NCBI GenBank assembly: GCA_903865935.1
Contig: CAIPLT010000038.1
Coordinates: forward strand, 1 to 50,576
Reading direction: 5' to 3'
DNA length: 50,576 nucleotides
Source: Caldifarciminota bacterium
Lineage (GTDB): Bacteria > Hydrothermota > Tepidihabitantia > Tepidihabitantales > CAIPLT01
The notes under the pieces are model-generated. The model was not told the DNA's origin. It did not search any database and worked only from the letters and a program-made list of their open reading frames with translations. Position 1 is the first letter of the stretch. Every line of letters starts with the position of its first letter. This document shows positions 17,834 to 24,613 of the stretch, one piece after another. The position numbers were made by a program, and so were the translations under genes.

Positions 17834-18151
17834 TTACCAGCGGCTTGGCCGACTTGGACGGTCGCTTCCGCTTCGGTTACCACCGAAGGAACGGTCACGT
17901 CTTGGCTCTTGCGGTCTTGCTGCATTGACCACGATTGCTCTGCCTTCAATCTGGGTGCCGTTTAATGCGGCAATTGCTTTTTGGGCTGATTCATCGGTAT
18001 CCATTTCAACAAACGCGAAACCGCGCGGTCGATTCGTATATTTGTCAGTTACGATATTAACTGAAGTTACGTTGCCATGCTTGGCAAACATTGCGTTGAG
18101 GTCCGTATCCGTTGTTGTAAACGGAAGGTTGCCTACGTAGATTTTACTCAT
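17834..18151 (-). CDS. RRM-domain RNA-binding protein
   Basis: 105-aa single-RRM protein: RNP2 is IYVGNL (residues 4-9) and RNP1 RGFAFVEM (about 43-50), followed by a short Arg/Ser/Gly-rich tail (about residues 83-105). Such glycine-rich Rbp proteins are known in cyanobacteria, Bacteroidetes and other bacteria; some rise in the cold and act as RNA chaperones. AGGAGA precedes ATG at 18151. The gene is a complete monocistron: consensus promoter, 263-nt structured leader, ORF and strong terminator. Codon use is that of a well-expressed gene. Autoregulation through the leader is plausible but unproven. Confidence 0.93.
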   Translation of the reverse strand: MSKIYVGNLPFTTTDTDLNAMFAKHGNVTSVNIVTDKYTNRPRGFAFVEMDTDESAQKAIAALNGTQIEGRAIVVNAARPQEPRRDRSFGGNRSGSDRPSRPSRW

Positions 18152-18414
18152 TTTTTATCTCCTACATCTATTTCATAGATGCTTTTCTTTCGAGTCAAAT
18201 TTAATTTTACTTTTTCCACCGACTCGGATTTAAGTGAAAGAAGTTTTAAAGGGAAGTTAACCACACGGATTAACCTTAAAACACTAACGCTACTAACACT
18301 GCAGTACTAACTTTACTGTCGGGGAAAAATTGCTTCTCCTCTAAAACTTTCAGTAAGGCAGGCTGTCCTGTTAACTAGCAGAGTGCAATTTGTCCCTTTA
18401 GGCCACTATTGCAC
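18152..18414 (-). ncRNA. long structured 5' leader of the RRM gene
   Basis: From the predicted transcription start (about 18414) to the ATG there are about 263 untranslated bases. On the minus strand I see, in order: AGTGCAAT pairing with ATTGCACT about 17 nt later; CTTACTG pairing with CAGTAAAG, enclosing GGAGAA with TTTTCC; three GTTAGT repeats; GTTAA with TTAAC; CGAGTC with GACTCG; and the compact hairpin CATCTAT-GAA-ATAGATG directly before the AGGAG Shine-Dalgarno. Such a leader suggests RNA-level control (temperature, autoregulation or a ligand). It could also be a separate small RNA. No known riboswitch class is recognised. Pairings were found by eye. Confidence 0.55.
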
Positions 18415-18420
18415 TAACAA

Positions 18421-18449
18421 ATTATATTGTAAATATCGGGTTTTGTCAA
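18421..18449 (-). promoter_or_regulatory. perfect sigma-70 promoter of the RRM gene
   Basis: TTGACA (18444-18449), 17-bp spacer, TATAAT (18421-18426) on the minus strand: full consensus in both boxes. This predicts strong transcription starting near 18414. Confidence 0.8.
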
Positions 18450-18526
18450 TGGTTTATCAAAATAACCACGGATTAAGCGGATTTCACAGATTTATTACTA
18501 CAAAAACGATTAATTTCTATGAATAA

Positions 18527-18772
18527 CTATAAATTTCTAATTGTTTCGGATATCGGTTTGAAATTATTTACACCCCAAGCATGGCATTTGGGACAGCCAA
18601 CTGGTTCGCCGATTTCTGCATCGCCAAAGTTTTTGTCTTTTACCCACTTTGGCGGACCATCAATACACTCTGGTTCTTCTTCGTTAGAAGCCACACAATA
18701 ATCATAATCATTAAATTGGAAAATAAATTTATTCCCTTTATACCCACATTCTAGGCATTTATATTTTTTCAT
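18527..18772 (-). CDS. small zinc-ribbon protein, last gene of the GHKL operon
   Basis: 81 aa with two CxxC pairs: YKCLECGYKG near the N-terminus (Cys6, Cys9) and GCPKCHAWG near residues 59-67. This is a two-knuckle zinc ribbon, likely binding one zinc and perhaps nucleic acid or protein. Between them is an acidic Asn/Asp/Glu-rich loop. It starts 6 bp after the end of the GHKL C-terminal ORF and on the same strand, so it is probably the fifth gene of that operon. Small zinc-ribbon proteins of this sort also occur as free-standing housekeeping genes, so membership in the system needs conservation data. Confidence 0.7.
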   Translation of the reverse strand: MKKYKCLECGYKGNKFIFQFNDYDYCVASNEEEPECIDGPPKWVKDKNFGDAEIGEPVGCPKCHAWGVNNFKPISETIRNL

Positions 18773-18778
18773 TACTTA

Positions 18779-19732
18779 TTATAAAAATTTCCAATTAAAA
18801 ACTATCTCTTGAATTAAATGAAGGGTTTTTTGTTGTAATTTATTTAATTCAGCGTTAAAAGCATCAATTTCTGCCCCTTGTGGTGGCTTATCAATTTCTA
18901 ATTTGCGACGAGTTAGTGCTCTGCAAAACGCATCGCCAACAAGTTCAGCCAATAATACCTTACCTGTTTCGTCAGAACCAATTCCTTCAAAACCACTTCG
19001 TATGTAATTTTTTACAGAAGGAAATATCACATTAATCCAAATAATACCAGTATTTCTATCATAGTAAGTACGTTCCTCTCTTAATCGAAGACCTGTTTCA
19101 TCTGGCTTTATATCAGCAATAAATCCACCTTTTCTGAATTTTCTGTGTTTTCTTTTACCTGTTTCTTTAAGTGGTGCAACCTTTACTTTTGCACTTACTG
19201 ATTCATGTCCCAATGTCACTGTTATAGTCCCTTCTGCATTATCAGTTTTACCTACCACTTTAAAATCTTGATAATATATCTTATCAGGGTCTTTAATATA
19301 TGGTTTTAATTCTGCTACAGATGATAGGGGCTGAATATCAAACAAATTGCTTGTTTTTATGTGCGCAGTTAAATCGTTTTCCATTGCTAAAGAAATTGGC
19401 GCATAAATTCTGAATGTCCTTGGTTTTTCTTTTGGTAAATTGGCATATTCAGGTTTTAACTGTAAACATGTTAGTTCATCCTCAGGCTCTTCAATCTCAA
19501 TATCTAAATCTTCGAGTTCCTTTTTTGCCACTCTGTTTAATAAATTACAAAGTTTACCAAGTAATTTTTTTGTTGATTCTTTTACTTCTTTTTCAGTTCC
19601 CCTTGAAAGCATTTTCCTTTTTTCAAATATGAAAGGTTCTAGTTCGTTTTCTATTATAATACGTAACTTTTCGCAATATTCGTGAAACCAATTAATACCG
19701 GCTCTATTAAAATCAATAATTGCTTCATCCAT
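18779..19732 (-). CDS. C-terminal half of a split GHKL (MORC/MutL-like) ATPase
   Basis: 317 aa if read from the ATG at 19732, which sits in ATGGATGA so that it overlaps the stop of the N-terminal ORF by 8 nt. The frame is open upstream to 19798, but residues encoded there do not look natural. Visible parts: Lys/Glu-rich helices with a probable coiled coil (about 15-90), a beta-sandwich-like stretch (RTFRIYAPISLAMEND to VSAKVKV, about 120-205), then a block with IWINVIFPSVKNYIR and LLAELVGDAFCRAL near the C-terminus, ending in a coiled helix. In homologous one-piece proteins, as I recall, the order GHKL ATPase, helices, Ig-like strands and a terminal alpha/beta block is found in a single chain, so this is the second half of that protein, either naturally split or separated by a frameshift. 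Confidence 0.75.
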   Translation of the reverse strand: MDEAIIDFNRAGINWFHEYCEKLRIIIENELEPFIFEKRKMLSRGTEKEVKESTKKLLGKLCNLLNRVAKKELEDLDIEIEEPEDELTCLQLKPEYANLPKEKPRTFRIYAPISLAMENDLTAHIKTSNLFDIQPLSSVAELKPYIKDPDKIYYQDFKVVGKTDNAEGTITVTLGHESVSAKVKVAPLKETGKRKHRKFRKGGFIADIKPDETGLRLREERTYYDRNTGIIWINVIFPSVKNYIRSGFEGIGSDETGKVLLAELVGDAFCRALTRRKLEIDKPPQGAEIDAFNAELNKLQQKTLHLIQEIVFNWKFL

Positions 19733-20654
19733 GTCGTAATCTATCTTCAATACCATCACAAATCGCACTACCAAAGAAATAAAGACCACAAGGATCACTG
19801 TCGAATTTAAATAATTGATTATCCAATGTTGCAGATTTTGTTTTAATCATTATGCCTGCTAATCCATAAGGATTATATCTAGGCGTATCTAATTGTATTG
19901 AACTTTCATAAATATCAAGTTGTAAAATTTCATTTAGTCCAGTGATTTCCACTTTCTTGCTTAATATTTTTTCCCCGTCCGGATAAGTAAATGTTACTGG
20001 TGATGTTCGTTTCATCGATTTAATATTGCTAATGCTTTCAAATGTTAATTGAACATTCCGATTAATAGTTGCAAGGATATCTCGTAATGCATAATGTTTT
20101 GATAACTGAGTTTTAAAGGTATCGAACTCAGGAATTGTAAATTTTGGATTAGTTATATTTATAGAAATTTCTGTGCCGTTCGATTTATTTGTTTTAAGCG
20201 GATTATTTAACATTTGATCGTCATATTGTGGACTTTTTGTTTTTAAATCGCACCATATTCTGGTTCTGCTTAAGATACCATCTTTAATAGTGTTAATTTC
20301 ACCTTCACCCATAGCTATAATGGTTTCTTTTAATCCTCTTCCAAACAATCCCCGTACACTCTCGCCCGATAAAAAGCCACTTGTTTCTCCTGCAAACTCA
20401 ATGGCTTCTTCCAACTTATCTTTCGTCATTCCTTGAGCATAATCTTTAATACAAAGCTTTTCGCAAATTCCACCTTTTTTTCGATTAACATAAATTTCAA
20501 TTAATCCGTTTATTTTTACCCCCTTTTTTTCTAAATTTCGATAACTATCGTCACAGTTGGTTATTAATTCAACGATACCATCTATAACATTTTTAATAGT
20601 TGCATCTGATATTTGTTTTGTTAATCTTGGATTTGTTGGTAAATCTTTTGCCAT
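19725..20654 (-). CDS. GHKL ATPase, N-terminal half (MORC/MutL-like)
   Basis: 309-aa Bergerat-fold ATPase. The N-box is VELITNCDDS (E29, N33, D36, with E29 the likely catalytic base), followed by KDYAQGM (D71, G75) as the second box and GLFGRGLKE (G102, G105, G107) as the ATP lid, and a later GTEISI segment (about 160). A transducer-like (S5-type) region follows. The box spellings are those of MORC/MutL-type GHKL proteins rather than histidine kinases or HtpG. The end, GIEDRL then stop, runs into the 18779 gene by an 8-nt overlap. MORC-like GHKL proteins have been noted near restriction-modification systems; a role in phage defence or DNA remodelling is inference. Confidence 0.82.
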   Translation of the reverse strand: MAKDLPTNPRLTKQISDATIKNVIDGIVELITNCDDSYRNLEKKGVKINGLIEIYVNRKKGGICEKLCIKDYAQGMTKDKLEEAIEFAGETSGFLSGESVRGLFGRGLKETIIAMGEGEINTIKDGILSRTRIWCDLKTKSPQYDDQMLNNPLKTNKSNGTEISINITNPKFTIPEFDTFKTQLSKHYALRDILATINRNVQLTFESISNIKSMKRTSPVTFTYPDGEKILSKKVEITGLNEILQLDIYESSIQLDTPRYNPYGLAGIMIKTKSATLDNQLFKFDSDPCGLYFFGSAICDGIEDRLRHG

Positions 20655-20662
20655 CTTAGCTC

Positions 20663-21286
20663 CTATTTTATTAATAATTTTTTTTCACATAATTCTAAAA
20701 AATTTAATATTTGAACTTCACAATATGATTTAGCTACATTTTTATAATATATCAGATTTTGTTTTATTATTCTCTCAGGAGTTTCTAAAGTACAACGAAG
20801 TAAACTTCTAAATTCAGATTCTGTTATTATGAAATTACTTGGATCATTTTGATATTTTTTATATAGAATATTTTCTTTAAGGTATTTTAATGTTTTTTCG
20901 TCCATGCTACGAGGTCTCTCATCTGTTTTTCTTTTTAAATTTAAATTTGAACCAGACAAAAGTGTTTTCTCAATCGCTTTTGCTTTCCCTGTTCCAAAAT
21001 CTGTAAGTTGAAATTCACCCGGTGAGTATGAACCACCGGCACCGCCAATTAAAAGTCCTTTTTGCCGTAATGTTCGGAGAGATCTGTCAAATTTCAATGA
21101 ATCTGGCCATTGGGGATATCTTTTAAAAGAAAATGCTTTTGGAAATTTAGTAAAGCACTCTGCAACTAAGCGTTCAAAAGTACATGTTTCATTATTCCTT
21201 GAAATTGAATATATCGCAAAGGTAATTAGGTCGGCGTTAGGAAAATTTAAATATAGTTCCTTATTACTCATTTTATCGTTTGTCAT
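20663..21286 (-). CDS. probable winged-helix protein of the GHKL operon
   Basis: 207 aa, no recognised name. Residues about 35-110 fit a winged-helix fold: CTFERLVAECFTKFP, FKRYPQWPDSLKFDRSLRTLR as the recognition-helix region, GLLIGGAGGSYSPGEFQLTDFG as the wing. The spelling FSFKRYPQWPD...D.SLR.LR is one I associate with uncharacterised proteins in defence islands, but I cannot verify this. The C-terminal half is basic and helical. It starts 3 bp after the small 75-aa gene and ends 8 bp before the GHKL ATPase gene. A sensor or DNA-binding role for the ATPase is plausible. Confidence 0.7.
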   Translation of the reverse strand: MTNDKMSNKELYLNFPNADLITFAIYSISRNNETCTFERLVAECFTKFPKAFSFKRYPQWPDSLKFDRSLRTLRQKGLLIGGAGGSYSPGEFQLTDFGTGKAKAIEKTLLSGSNLNLKRKTDERPRSMDEKTLKYLKENILYKKYQNDPSNFIITESEFRSLLRCTLETPERIIKQNLIYYKNVAKSYCEVQILNFLELCEKKLLIK

Positions 21287-21289
21287 AAA

Positions 21290-21517
21290 TTAATCTAATT
21301 TAAATTCATTTTCTTTCGGAACGTGAAATTTTTTCCTTACTTCAGATAGCGTGGCGTCAATTGCACTAAAGATTTTCTTAATATCATCATCAGAGTATTC
21401 ATATACATATCTATTTGCACAGTTGCCCAAAATGCGGAGGCGCTTGATTACTTCATTTGTCCTCGCGGTAGCAAGTCTTTTAAACCGCTCATTTTTTAAT
21501 TCCGCGTTACTATTCAT
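21290..21517 (-). CDS. small helical protein, first gene of the GHKL operon
   Basis: 75 aa, highly helical and basic: RFKRLATARTNEVIKRLRILGNCANRYVYEYSDDDIKKIF is the conserved core. I recall short proteins with this ARTN...L..LGN..NR..YEY.(D/E)(D/E)D..KIF pattern widely next to uncharacterised ATPases in defence-type loci, always of unknown function. It may be a small DNA-binding or antitoxin-like regulator. Strong Shine-Dalgarno (AAGGAG), leader about 24 nt from the promoter at 21548. Direct repeats next to that promoter are a possible operator for it. Confidence 0.7.
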   Translation of the reverse strand: MNSNAELKNERFKRLATARTNEVIKRLRILGNCANRYVYEYSDDDIKKIFSAIDATLSEVRKKFHVPKENEFKLD

Positions 21518-21547
21518 AGTGTCTCCTTTTCACTTTTCATTATGCAA

Positions 21548-21575
21548 ATTATAACAAAATCTATTGTAATGTCAA
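21548..21575 (-). promoter_or_regulatory. promoter of the five-gene GHKL operon
   Basis: TTGACA (21570-21575), 16-bp spacer, TATAAT (21548-21553) on the minus strand. Start of transcription near 21541, about 24 nt before ATG 21517. Confidence 0.8.
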
Positions 21576-21582
21576 GAGTAAA

Positions 21583-21620
21583 TACGAAACTTATTAAATA
21601 GTATTAAACTTATTTAATAG
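21583..21620 (-). repeat. tandem 19-bp direct repeat upstream of the operon promoter
   Basis: Two contiguous 19-bp copies, 21583-21601 and 21602-21620, agree at 16 of 19 positions (core AAACTTATT on the plus strand). They end 7 bp before the -35 box, in the position of a regulator binding site. Direct repeats rather than a palindrome suggest a regulator that binds in tandem. Confidence 0.55.
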
Positions 21621-21733
21621 GTCAATATTAAGGATATGTGATTTTTACATTTTATATTAGTGGTCTATTAGGAGAGTTTTGTATAATTACGTAGCGAACT
21701 TACTTAATTACTATTACTTAACGAAGCAATATG

Positions 21734-22352
21734 TCAAATATTATCTTTCGGCGCAAAGTGTTTGAGTATTATTTCTATTATTTTCCCCATTATTTCCGTA
21801 TTAAGTCCGCTTTCGAGCCAGGCTTTGGTCGTATCATTGAATTGCTGTTTTAATAATAGCGGGTCTTTGTGATAGTATTTTTTGGCATGCTTAAAACAGA
21901 TACGGGCAAAGTTCATATAGGAGTTATACAGCACGTGATTGCCAAGGTTATTTTCAAAAAAGAATTCTTGAAACTTCAATTTCAGTCGGCTGGAATTCGA
22001 CCCGACTCCTTAAATATTTCACTGCCATGTCCTGCGCTTTTTCCAGTCTTAACGGTTTTTGCTTCTGGACTTTCTTCTCTTCGGCATTATAGATTTTTTG
22101 AACGATATTTACTATCCTGATTAAATAAGACTTTGATACTTCTGAGATATGATATTTTTCAATTAGCGATGGGTATTTGGAAGTATTAAGTACTTCATAA
22201 GCAAATGATAAGTAATGTGGGATAAGATTTTTATCTGCCTGTAAAGTACGTAAATATGCCTTGACTTTAAAGTCAATCTTTTGCTTTACTAAATCAATAT
22301 CGACTTTGGTATAAAAGTTTTGCGGAGGTTTGATTTTTGTTTCATAGAGCAT
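21734..22352 (-). pseudogene. hypothetical gene in two frames, shifted at a T6 run
   Basis: Two minus-strand frames, 22352-21954 (from ATG 22352) and 21979-21734, form one sensible protein of about 205 aa if joined near 21955-21965, where the minus strand reads TTCTTTTTTGAAA. A one-base change in that T6 run restores reading. The protein is helical, Lys-rich and not recognised (contains VKYLRSRVEF, FENNLGNHVLYNSYM, HAKKYYHKDP). A TTG at 22397 is in frame, but a TATAAT-like box at 22397-22402 overlaps it, so transcription would begin after it; ATG 22352 is preferred. The shift could be real decay, programmed slippage or a sequencing error. Confidence 0.5.
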
Positions 22353-22552
22353 AGTATCGCGGTCAAGCTTGTTTTGTAATTTCGCATTGGAAGGCAATTA
22401 TACTGCGACCTATAATGAGTGGACAGGGTAGATTAGGAATAAAGTAACTAAAAACTAAAAGTGAAAAGCTAAAAGTTCATGTAAAAAAATATATTTGATA
22501 TTTTATCTGTATCTTTAATATTTTATATTTAATATTTGATTTTACTATGTTG

Positions 22553-22984
22553 TTACTTCCCGCACTTCGGGCATTGTGTCAGATACCACGACCGCTTGGC
22601 TCCGCAGGAACAAGTCCATCTTTTTTCCTGTTCTTTTAACCAGGCATCTTCACCAATCTCTTTTAATCTTTTCAGATTTGCTATAATATCAGCGTGATGC
22701 GTAGCTCCATCGTTGTTAAAGTCTTTTAAACGCTGGCATGGAAATTCTTTACATAATCCGCAATGTGCCACATTGTATTTTTCCGCACATTCTTTCAATC
22801 CGCGCCCGCATTGTTTCATTTGACGGCAGCCGGCACAGAATTGTAATGGTCGGTCAGCATAACGCTTGTATTGAGCCGGAATGCCTTCAAGATGCGCGCG
22901 GTTATTTTCGTCAAACCCGACCTTAAAACTACACGCACCGCAATACAACCCGCAATAAGCAATAAAATCATTAGTTTTAGCCAT
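22553..22984 (-). CDS. DUF3795 domain protein
   Basis: 143-aa Cys-rich protein. The start IAYCGLYCGACSF, then FCAGCRQMKQCGRGLKEC and HCGLCKEFPC are the DUF3795 pattern, probably binding metal clusters or zinc. The C-terminal WTCSCGAKRSWYLTQCPKCGK adds a zinc ribbon, which many family members lack. Function unknown. The promoter at 22990 predicts a leaderless transcript beginning at the ATG. Confidence 0.88.
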   Translation of the reverse strand: MAKTNDFIAYCGLYCGACSFKVGFDENNRAHLEGIPAQYKRYADRPLQFCAGCRQMKQCGRGLKECAEKYNVAHCGLCKEFPCQRLKDFNNDGATHHADIIANLKRLKEIGEDAWLKEQEKRWTCSCGAKRSWYLTQCPKCGK

Positions 22985-22989
22985 GCTTG

Positions 22990-23017
22990 AGTATATAAAT
23001 TTGCAGTTTTAAGTCAA
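22990..23017 (-). promoter_or_regulatory. promoter of the DUF3795 gene (leaderless)
   Basis: TTGACT (23012-23017), 16-bp spacer, TATACT (22990-22995). The -10 box ends 5 bp before ATG 22984, so the predicted start coincides with the start codon. There is no Shine-Dalgarno. Confidence 0.6.
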
Positions 23018-23069
23018 GAAGCTAATGTAAAGCCACGCAATCCTGTTGAATAATATTAATTATATAAAA

Positions 23070-23097
23070 AAAGAGCGGTCTTTTAAGACCGCTCTTT
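23070..23097 (-). terminator. intrinsic terminator of the ammonium transporter gene
   Basis: 13-bp perfect inverted repeat (core GAGCGGTCTT / AAGACCGCTC) with a 2-base centre. On the minus strand the stem runs into a T-tract of seven. It lies 22 bp after the amt stop. Confidence 0.9.
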
Positions 23098-23119
23098 ATA
23101 TTAGTAAAGCTGTTAATAA

Positions 23120-24331
23120 TTACAAATATGCCTGCTCGCCGTGTTGCGATTCGTCCAAACCCATATCTTCTTCGCTTTCGGAAACCCGGACCGATGTAAA
23201 TTTGTTTATTAACCAGAGCACGACATAAGTGAATAAGAAAGCATATATGACGGCGCCGAGCACGGAAATCGTTTGTTTCGCAAAAAAACTGCCGCCGCCA
23301 TAGATTAATCCATTTGTGCCATGCGGATTTACCGTAGCGCTGGCAAATAAGCCAAGGCAAATCGTGCCCAGGACACCACCAACGCCGTGAACACCCCAAA
23401 CATCGAGCGCATCGTCCCATTTCATTCGGTTCTTGAATGTAATCGCAAGATAACAAACGATTGACGACAGAGAACCGATAAAGACTGCCCAGCCAGTTGA
23501 AACATAACCGGCACAGGGTGTGATTGTCGCAAGTCCGGCAACCGCGCCGGTCAAAAGCCCGACGAATTTAGGTTTCTTTTCAAAAATCCAGGCAAGGATT
23601 AACCAGACTACTGCGGCAAATGAAGCTGCAATATCGGTATTCAGGAATGCCAAGCCGGTTATTGCATCGACCCGCATTTCACTGCCGGCATTGAAACCAT
23701 ACCAGCCAAACCATAAAAGTCCGGTGCCAAGCGCAACCAAAGGAACGCTGTGCAATCCTTCCTTGATTTTACGCCGACCAATATAAATAACCGAAGCCAA
23801 TGCGGCAAACCCGGCAATTGCATGCACGACAATCCCGCCGGCAAAATCGAGCACACCCCATTGGGCAAGAAGTCCGCCGCCCCAAACCATGTGGACAAAT
23901 GGAAAATAGACGAATATCAACCATAATGTAAGGAAGATAAAATAAGCCGTGAAACGGACCCGGTTGGCAAACGCGCCGGTAATAAGAGCCGGTGTGATTA
24001 TGGCAAACATCATCTGGTAAGCGGCAACAACCAGAATCGGCAGCATTACATTGGAAGAAAATGTCATGCTCGGAACAATGCCGCGGAAGAATGCATGGTC
24101 TAAATTACCGATTACAGAACCGACTCCTCCGCTAAAACACAACGAATAACCACATACCCACCAGAGCACGGTTGTCCAACCCATGGAAACAAAACTCTGA
24201 ATCATAATCGCCAGAACATTTTTGCGGTTGACTAGTCCGCCGTAGAAAAACGCCAATCCCGGAGTCATCAGCATCACCAGGCTGGTTGCAATAAGCATAA
24301 AACCAGTATTCCCGGTATCAAAATTACCCAT
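23120..24331 (-). CDS. amtB: ammonium transporter Amt
   Basis: 403-aa, about eleven membrane helices, mature family length. Signature parts: GLAFFYGGLVNRKNVL, the first pore His in DFAGGIVVHAIAGFAALAS, the second in DVWGVHGVGGVLGT, and the regulatory C-terminal end VRVSESEEDMGLDESQHGEQAY that binds PII in other Amt proteins. No signal peptide extends the N-terminus (starts MGNFDTGNTGFM). There is no glnB/glnK next to it, which is unusual but not rare. GAGG lies before ATG 24331. It ends at a strong terminator, so it is a monocistron. Confidence 0.95.
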   Translation of the reverse strand: MGNFDTGNTGFMLIATSLVMLMTPGLAFFYGGLVNRKNVLAIMIQSFVSMGWTTVLWWVCGYSLCFSGGVGSVIGNLDHAFFRGIVPSMTFSSNVMLPILVVAAYQMMFAIITPALITGAFANRVRFTAYFIFLTLWLIFVYFPFVHMVWGGGLLAQWGVLDFAGGIVVHAIAGFAALASVIYIGRRKIKEGLHSVPLVALGTGLLWFGWYGFNAGSEMRVDAITGLAFLNTDIAASFAAVVWLILAWIFEKKPKFVGLLTGAVAGLATITPCAGYVSTGWAVFIGSLSSIVCYLAITFKNRMKWDDALDVWGVHGVGGVLGTICLGLFASATVNPHGTNGLIYGGGSFFAKQTISVLGAVIYAFLFTYVVLWLINKFTSVRVSESEEDMGLDESQHGEQAYL

Positions 24332-24519
24332 AATTTTACCTCGCTTCCTGTTTATTGTGGTAGATTATTAGGGAATATATATCGAGCTTTTTTCTGCGAT
24401 TTGAGGTTCGTACATTACTGTATATACTTAACATTATAATAATCTCTACAAAAACAATTGATTATATGATAAAAAGATTTACTGTCAATAATTTATATGA
24501 AATTGACCGATTCATAAAC

Positions 24520-24547
24520 TTGACAAGCGAGTGCTTTACAATATTAT
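24520..24547 (+). promoter_or_regulatory. promoter-like sequence facing the 3' end of the DMT gene
   Basis: TTGACA at 24520-24525, a 16-bp spacer and TATTAT at 24542-24547 on the plus strand, in the 282-bp gap between amtB and the DMT exporter gene. There is no convincing ORF downstream on the plus strand, so it would make an RNA antisense to the exporter gene. Within this gap I see nothing else except the amt 5' region at the left edge. Confidence 0.3.
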
Positions 24548-24613
24548 TATGCTAAATAAATGAATGTTAGTTGCCGGATGGAAAACCGAGAAGAATACTT
24601 TTTGTCAATTCAG

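Noticed and set aside
17820-18140. 106-codon plus-strand frame
   Set aside because: Antisense shadow of the RRM gene; its sequence reflects the well-conserved RRM codons.
18152-18414. tracrRNA- or tmRNA-like element
   Set aside because: A short CCGAGTCGGTGG piece resembles part of a guide scaffold by chance; there is no cas9 nor tag-peptide frame, and the position fits an mRNA leader.
23022-23456. 144-codon minus-strand frame
   Set aside because: It overlaps the Amt gene in another frame and reads through its terminator; composition is Arg/Cys/Trp-rich and unlike a real protein.
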